Shown here: piece after piece, positions 41,922 through 44,473 of the stretch
Numbering within the stretch: position 1 is the stretch's first letter
Layout: every line of letters starts with the position of its first letter
Assembly (NCBI GenBank): GCA_039715055.1
Contig: JBDLID010000006.1
Coordinates: 1 to 44,473, forward strand
Length of the DNA stretch: 44,473 nucleotides
Direction of reading: 5' to 3'
Origin: JBDLID01 sp039715055
GTDB lineage: Bacteria; Desulfobacterota; Desulfobulbia; Desulfobulbales; Desulfocapsaceae
The notes under the pieces: model-generated
The model's input: only the letters and a program-made list of their open reading frames with translations
Told to the model about the DNA's origin: nothing
Databases searched by the model: none
Translations under genes and position numbers: made by a program

Positions 41922-43007
41922 TTACCTTCTCAGATCAGGAAGCGACATCTTCAATGGTCGACACTTATCAGCCAGTTTTTGACAATATCGGCACTGGCTG
42001 CAGTTGTTGTCGCAGTTGGCCAGTGTGTCTAAAAAATCTTTTGGCAGCCTGTGATTATCAATGTGAAGTGATTGAGCAAGCCACTCCAGTGTATCGAAGA
42101 GACTGAGCATATTACCCTCATAACAGCGATTAATATAGGCGGTGATGAGGTCCATGAGAAAACTACTGCCGATGGTCCGCCCGCAAAGCTTAATGCCGGA
42201 GACAAAGGGAAGGTAGTGGTCAACGTCCTCAGGGCGAATAAAAGGAGACTGAAAGATTCGCTCCGGTTCCTTGTCAAAGATTGCCATGCAACCAAGTTTT
42301 TTGTTCAGCTCAAGTCCAATATCATTTTCAAGACCGGAGTTGGCCAGACTGATATGGGCATCATGGCTTAACTTGAAAGGACAGTGAAGCAGACACCCCT
42401 CATTGGCCAGAAGCTCCAGATGAAGGTCAGGATAGCTCGCCCTGCACTTTTCTGAAATAATCTTCAACGCATTGAAATTCCGGTTAACGGCCCGATCAAG
42501 AATCAGCTTCTGCGGCAGCCTGAACCCGGAGCCGCCGATATAGTCCATGCGCAGGGCTATCTCTTCAAATGTGATCAGCTGGGAGTTGACGCCGGGAACC
42601 GCCTCAAGTGCGGAAGCGGTGTCTGGGCTGTAGTCTGCAAGAGCCTGAAGCAGGTAGTGGTCATTGTAAACCAATCCATCAATATTTGCGGAATCAAGCA
42701 GCCCGTTCAATCTCTCACAGGTGTCACTTAAAAAGGAGCTGTCACTGTAAAAACGTTTTGCCAGAAACCGGCTGTTGAGAAGTCCATATTTTTTTACGCG
42801 GCCCAACTGTTGAAGCAGGACAGACAGTTTTTCCTCTTGAGAGCAGGGATCAAGTAAATAGCGACCGTCAAGTCTGTATGGCGAACAGATGGAAAAATGG
42901 ACAGAATGGATGTGGTCCTGCTGCTCTACAAGAAAGTCGATATATGGCTCTTCCGGAAGCAACGGGACATCGAAGATTTTTTTACTTTCTGATCCCGATT
43001 GGTTCAA
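41922..43007 (-). CDS. Peptidase U32-like (COG0826-type) Fe-S barrel protein
   Basis: The 361-residue protein lacks peptidase residues but shows features recalled from U32-family TIM barrels: LLANEGCLLHCPFKLSHD, then SPFIRPEDVDHY, GIKLCGRT and AYINRCYEGN. A C-terminal Cys cluster (CDNNCSQCRYC) follows. UbiU-type members bind a 4Fe-4S cluster with four Cys and hydroxylate or modify substrates without oxygen. Cys in NEGCLLHC and in the tail could do this here. It overlaps cobO by 4 nt and is thus the third gene of the corrin operon, so a corrinoid-linked reaction is suggested by context only. Confidence 0.6.
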   Translation of the reverse strand: MNQSGSESKKIFDVPLLPEEPYIDFLVEQQDHIHSVHFSICSPYRLDGRYLLDPCSQEEKLSVLLQQLGRVKKYGLLNSRFLAKRFYSDSSFLSDTCERLNGLLDSANIDGLVYNDHYLLQALADYSPDTASALEAVPGVNSQLITFEEIALRMDYIGGSGFRLPQKLILDRAVNRNFNALKIISEKCRASYPDLHLELLANEGCLLHCPFKLSHDAHISLANSGLENDIGLELNKKLGCMAIFDKEPERIFQSPFIRPEDVDHYLPFVSGIKLCGRTIGSSFLMDLITAYINRCYEGNMLSLFDTLEWLAQSLHIDNHRLPKDFLDTLANCDNNCSQCRYCQKLADKCRPLKMSLPDLRR

Positions 43008-43525
43008 AATTCAAAGCCTTTCTGGGCGGAAATGCCGTTTTGATAGGGATGTTTGACCTCTCTCATCTCTGTGACAAGGTCTGCAAGATCAATGAGTTTT
43101 GGCGAGGCGTGGCGACCAGTGACGACCACATGCAGTTCCGGCGGTTTTTCTTCAAGTACCGTCAAAATCTCATCCTCTTCGATCATTTTGTAATGGGGTA
43201 GATAGGTGAGCTCATCAAGGATGACCAGGTGATGCTGATTTTCAGATATGGTTTTTTTTGCAAGGTTCCACGCCTCCCTGGCCATCTCTTTATCCTTTTC
43301 AATATCATCGGATTTCCAGGTGAATCCACGCCCCATAACATGCATGTCGAGCAGGTGGGAAAACTGTTTAACCGCCTCAAGCTCACCGTATTTCCAGCTC
43401 CCTTTGATGAACTGAATAATGCACACCCTATGTTCATGGCCTAGAGCACGCAGGGCAAGGCCTAGGGCGGCAGTGGTTTTCCCTTTGCCGTTACCGGTAA
43501 AAACCCCGAGGAGCCCCTTGGTCAT
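43004..43525 (-). CDS. cobO: Cob(I)yrinic acid a,c-diamide adenosyltransferase (CobA/CobO/BtuR type)
   Basis: The 173-residue protein has a reversed-P-loop type Walker A, GNGKGKTT (11-18), then GHEHRVCIIQFIKGSWKYGE, MGRGFTW, and LVILDELTY. These define the CobA/CobO/BtuR ATP:corrinoid adenosyltransferases, which attach adenosyl to cobalt. The gene overlaps cbiF upstream and the U32-like gene downstream by 4 nt each. It acts in the cytoplasm in late cobalamin synthesis or salvage. Confidence 0.95.
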   Translation of the reverse strand: MTKGLLGVFTGNGKGKTTAALGLALRALGHEHRVCIIQFIKGSWKYGELEAVKQFSHLLDMHVMGRGFTWKSDDIEKDKEMAREAWNLAKKTISENQHHLVILDELTYLPHYKMIEEDEILTVLEEKPPELHVVVTGRHASPKLIDLADLVTEMREVKHPYQNGISAQKGFEF

Positions 43526-44295
43526 GGCTTCCCCTTACGTGTGCCGTGGCTGAATTCTTTATCGTAAAGCTTTGATACAGCTTCAAGCGGGTCATCGCCA
43601 AATACCCTTCCGACGCAGATCATTGCAGTCTTGCGGATTTCCTGCTCCTCAACTTTTTCACAAATATTGTCCAAACAGCCCCGAACGATTCGTTCTTCAG
43701 GCCAGCTCGCTTTTTCAACTACTGCAATGGGTGTTTCTGGCAGGTACCCGCCTTCGAGCAGTTCATCAACCACCGATTCCATCATTGAAACAGAAAGAAA
43801 GATCAGCATGGTTGACTGATGAGCAGCGAGAAGTTTAAGCTTTTCCTTCTCCGGTACCGGTGTTCTGCCTTCACGACGGGTAATAATCACGGTCTGGGTC
43901 ACCTCCGGCAGGGTCAGCTCTGCTTTTAATGCTGCGGCACTGCCGGTACCCGAGCTCACCCCCGGGATGATATCATAGGGAATTTCGAGCTGATCGAGTA
44001 GAACCATCTGTTCCTTTATTGCACCAAATATGGACGGATCACCGGTATGAAGGCGTACTGTTTTTTTACCCTCTTTCCATGAGATGGAAAGAACATCAAC
44101 AATTTCCTCTAAATTCATTTTTGAAGAATCATGGAGCTCTGCGCTGCTCCCGGCAAAGAGTTTTTTGTTGACCAGGCTGCCTGCATAAACAATGGTTTCG
44201 GCTTCGTCGAGCAATCGTCTGCCCTTGACGGTGATGAGTTCAACATCACCGGGACCGGCACCGACAATTGCGATGGGGACTCGAGTTACTGACAC
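43522..44295 (-). CDS. cbiF: Cobalt-precorrin-4/precorrin-4 C11-methyltransferase
   Basis: GTG 44293-44295 is the chosen start: GAGGT lies 9 nt upstream and the 257-residue product then fits CbiF/CobM length; a longer frame to 44346 reads into the repeat. It has the tetrapyrrole methylase pattern: IAIVGAGPGDVELITVKGRR, YAGSLV, VRLHTGDPSIFGAI and PYDIIPGVSSGTGSAAAL for SAM binding. It methylates C11 in corrin synthesis. An anaerobic lifestyle favours the CbiF (cobalt-first) form over CobM; the sequence alone does not settle this. First gene of the cbiF-cobO-U32 block. Confidence 0.93.
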   Translation of the reverse strand: MSVTRVPIAIVGAGPGDVELITVKGRRLLDEAETIVYAGSLVNKKLFAGSSAELHDSSKMNLEEIVDVLSISWKEGKKTVRLHTGDPSIFGAIKEQMVLLDQLEIPYDIIPGVSSGTGSAAALKAELTLPEVTQTVIITRREGRTPVPEKEKLKLLAAHQSTMLIFLSVSMMESVVDELLEGGYLPETPIAVVEKASWPEERIVRGCLDNICEKVEEQEIRKTAMICVGRVFGDDPLEAVSKLYDKEFSHGTRKGKP

Positions 44296-44313
44296 GATAA
44301 TTCTACCTCTTTT

Positions 44314-44467
44314 GTAACTGTTTAGCTGCACTCCATCTTGTCCCATTTAAGTCTTCTGACATAGTTCAAGTATGTTTCGAAGTCTTAAATTAACCAATCT
44401 GAAGCACATCTCAACAGTTACAGTTCAGTGTAATGGGCAATATTTCCTTCTTACTGAGTAGTTACCC
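44314..44467 (+). repeat. Dispersed structured repeat, copy B (long form)
   Basis: About 154 nt, related to copy A at 32528-32636. GTAACTGTT (44314-44322) is exactly inverted as AACAGTTAC (44413-44421), and TTTAAGTCTTC is inverted as GAAGTCTTAAA with one mismatch (about 44346-44390). The outer ends are weakly inverted too (GTAACTGTTTAG against the complement of the terminal CTGAGTAGTTAC). It lies 19 nt upstream of the cbiF GTG, so its left part lies in the corrin-operon leader or promoter. There is no coding potential. Confidence 0.8.
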
Positions 44468-44473
44468 TCTTTC

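Noticed and set aside
44296..44346. Extended CbiF N-terminus starting at 44346
   Set aside because: The extra 17 residues come from repeat copy B, lack a ribosome site and exceed the family N-terminus; GTG 44295 has GAGGT upstream.

Overview
The window looks like chromosomal DNA of a Desulfobacterota (sulfate-reducer-like, Desulfobulbales-type) bacterium. The inference rests on gene content: a formylmethanofuran dehydrogenase subunit E (FmdE) homolog, anaerobic-type corrin genes (cbiF-like and cobO), a LeuC/LeuD pair of the roughly 420/170-residue type, several radical-SAM and Fe-S proteins, abundant PAS/GGDEF/HDOD signalling proteins, two universal stress proteins and a eukaryote-like HisH-HisF fusion. 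No phage, plasmid, CRISPR, rRNA or tRNA gene was recognised. Almost all of it is ordinary chromosome with many single genes and short operons on both strands.

Layout. 1-3097 (minus): REC-PAS-histidine kinase, tsaE (4-nt overlap) and, after 135 nt, an EAL-HDOD protein that runs off the left edge. 3151-3580 (minus): a cold-shock gene with promoter, leader hairpin and terminator. 3703-5502 (minus): a stand-alone YejA-like peptide-binding protein. 5752-7607 (plus): leuC-leuD. 7856-11632 (minus): dnaJ-like, ssb, and a glycosyltransferase/spore-photoproduct-lyase-like pair that overlap by 4 nt. 11805-14846 (plus): RNase G and an anchored M23 peptidase. 14948-15761 (minus): a 55-residue zinc-ribbon protein with its own terminator, then the decayed N-terminal part of a malic enzyme. 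15860-19595 (plus): a lysine-2,3-aminomutase-family enzyme, an HDOD-GGDEF protein and a conserved protein of unknown function. 19608-26034: priA (minus) and hrpA (plus), divergent. 26107-27724: an exported protein of unknown function and about 490 nt of gene remnants. 27725-28472: two small Cys-rich proteins diverging from a region rich in dyads. 28571-32373 (minus): acyltransferase-SGNH, PAS-GGDEF and UspA. 32528-32636: copy A of a dispersed repeat. 32789-36820 (plus): a small coiled-coil protein fused by overlap to an RND/MMPL exporter, then an MFS transporter. 36825-44295 (minus): protein kinase plus UspA (overlapping), PanE-like reductase, HisH-HisF fusion, FmdE, then cbiF-cobO-U32-like (4-nt overlaps). 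44314-44467: copy B of the repeat, just upstream of the corrin operon.

How the parts fit. Housekeeping functions dominate: t6A tRNA modification (TsaE), RNA decay (RNase G, HrpA), replication restart (PriA, SSB), leucine and histidine synthesis, and corrinoid synthesis. Layered on these are c-di-GMP-type signalling proteins (HDOD-GGDEF, PAS-GGDEF, a degenerate EAL-HDOD) and stress modules (cold shock, DnaJ, two UspA). The least ordinary items are the HIS7-like HisH-HisF fusion, the malic-enzyme ruin, the two-copy structured repeat, the UspA-kinase overlap pair, the U32-like protein embedded in the corrin operon, and the paired small redox/zinc proteins with a palindrome over a promoter. Family calls were made by reading motifs, without database searches.
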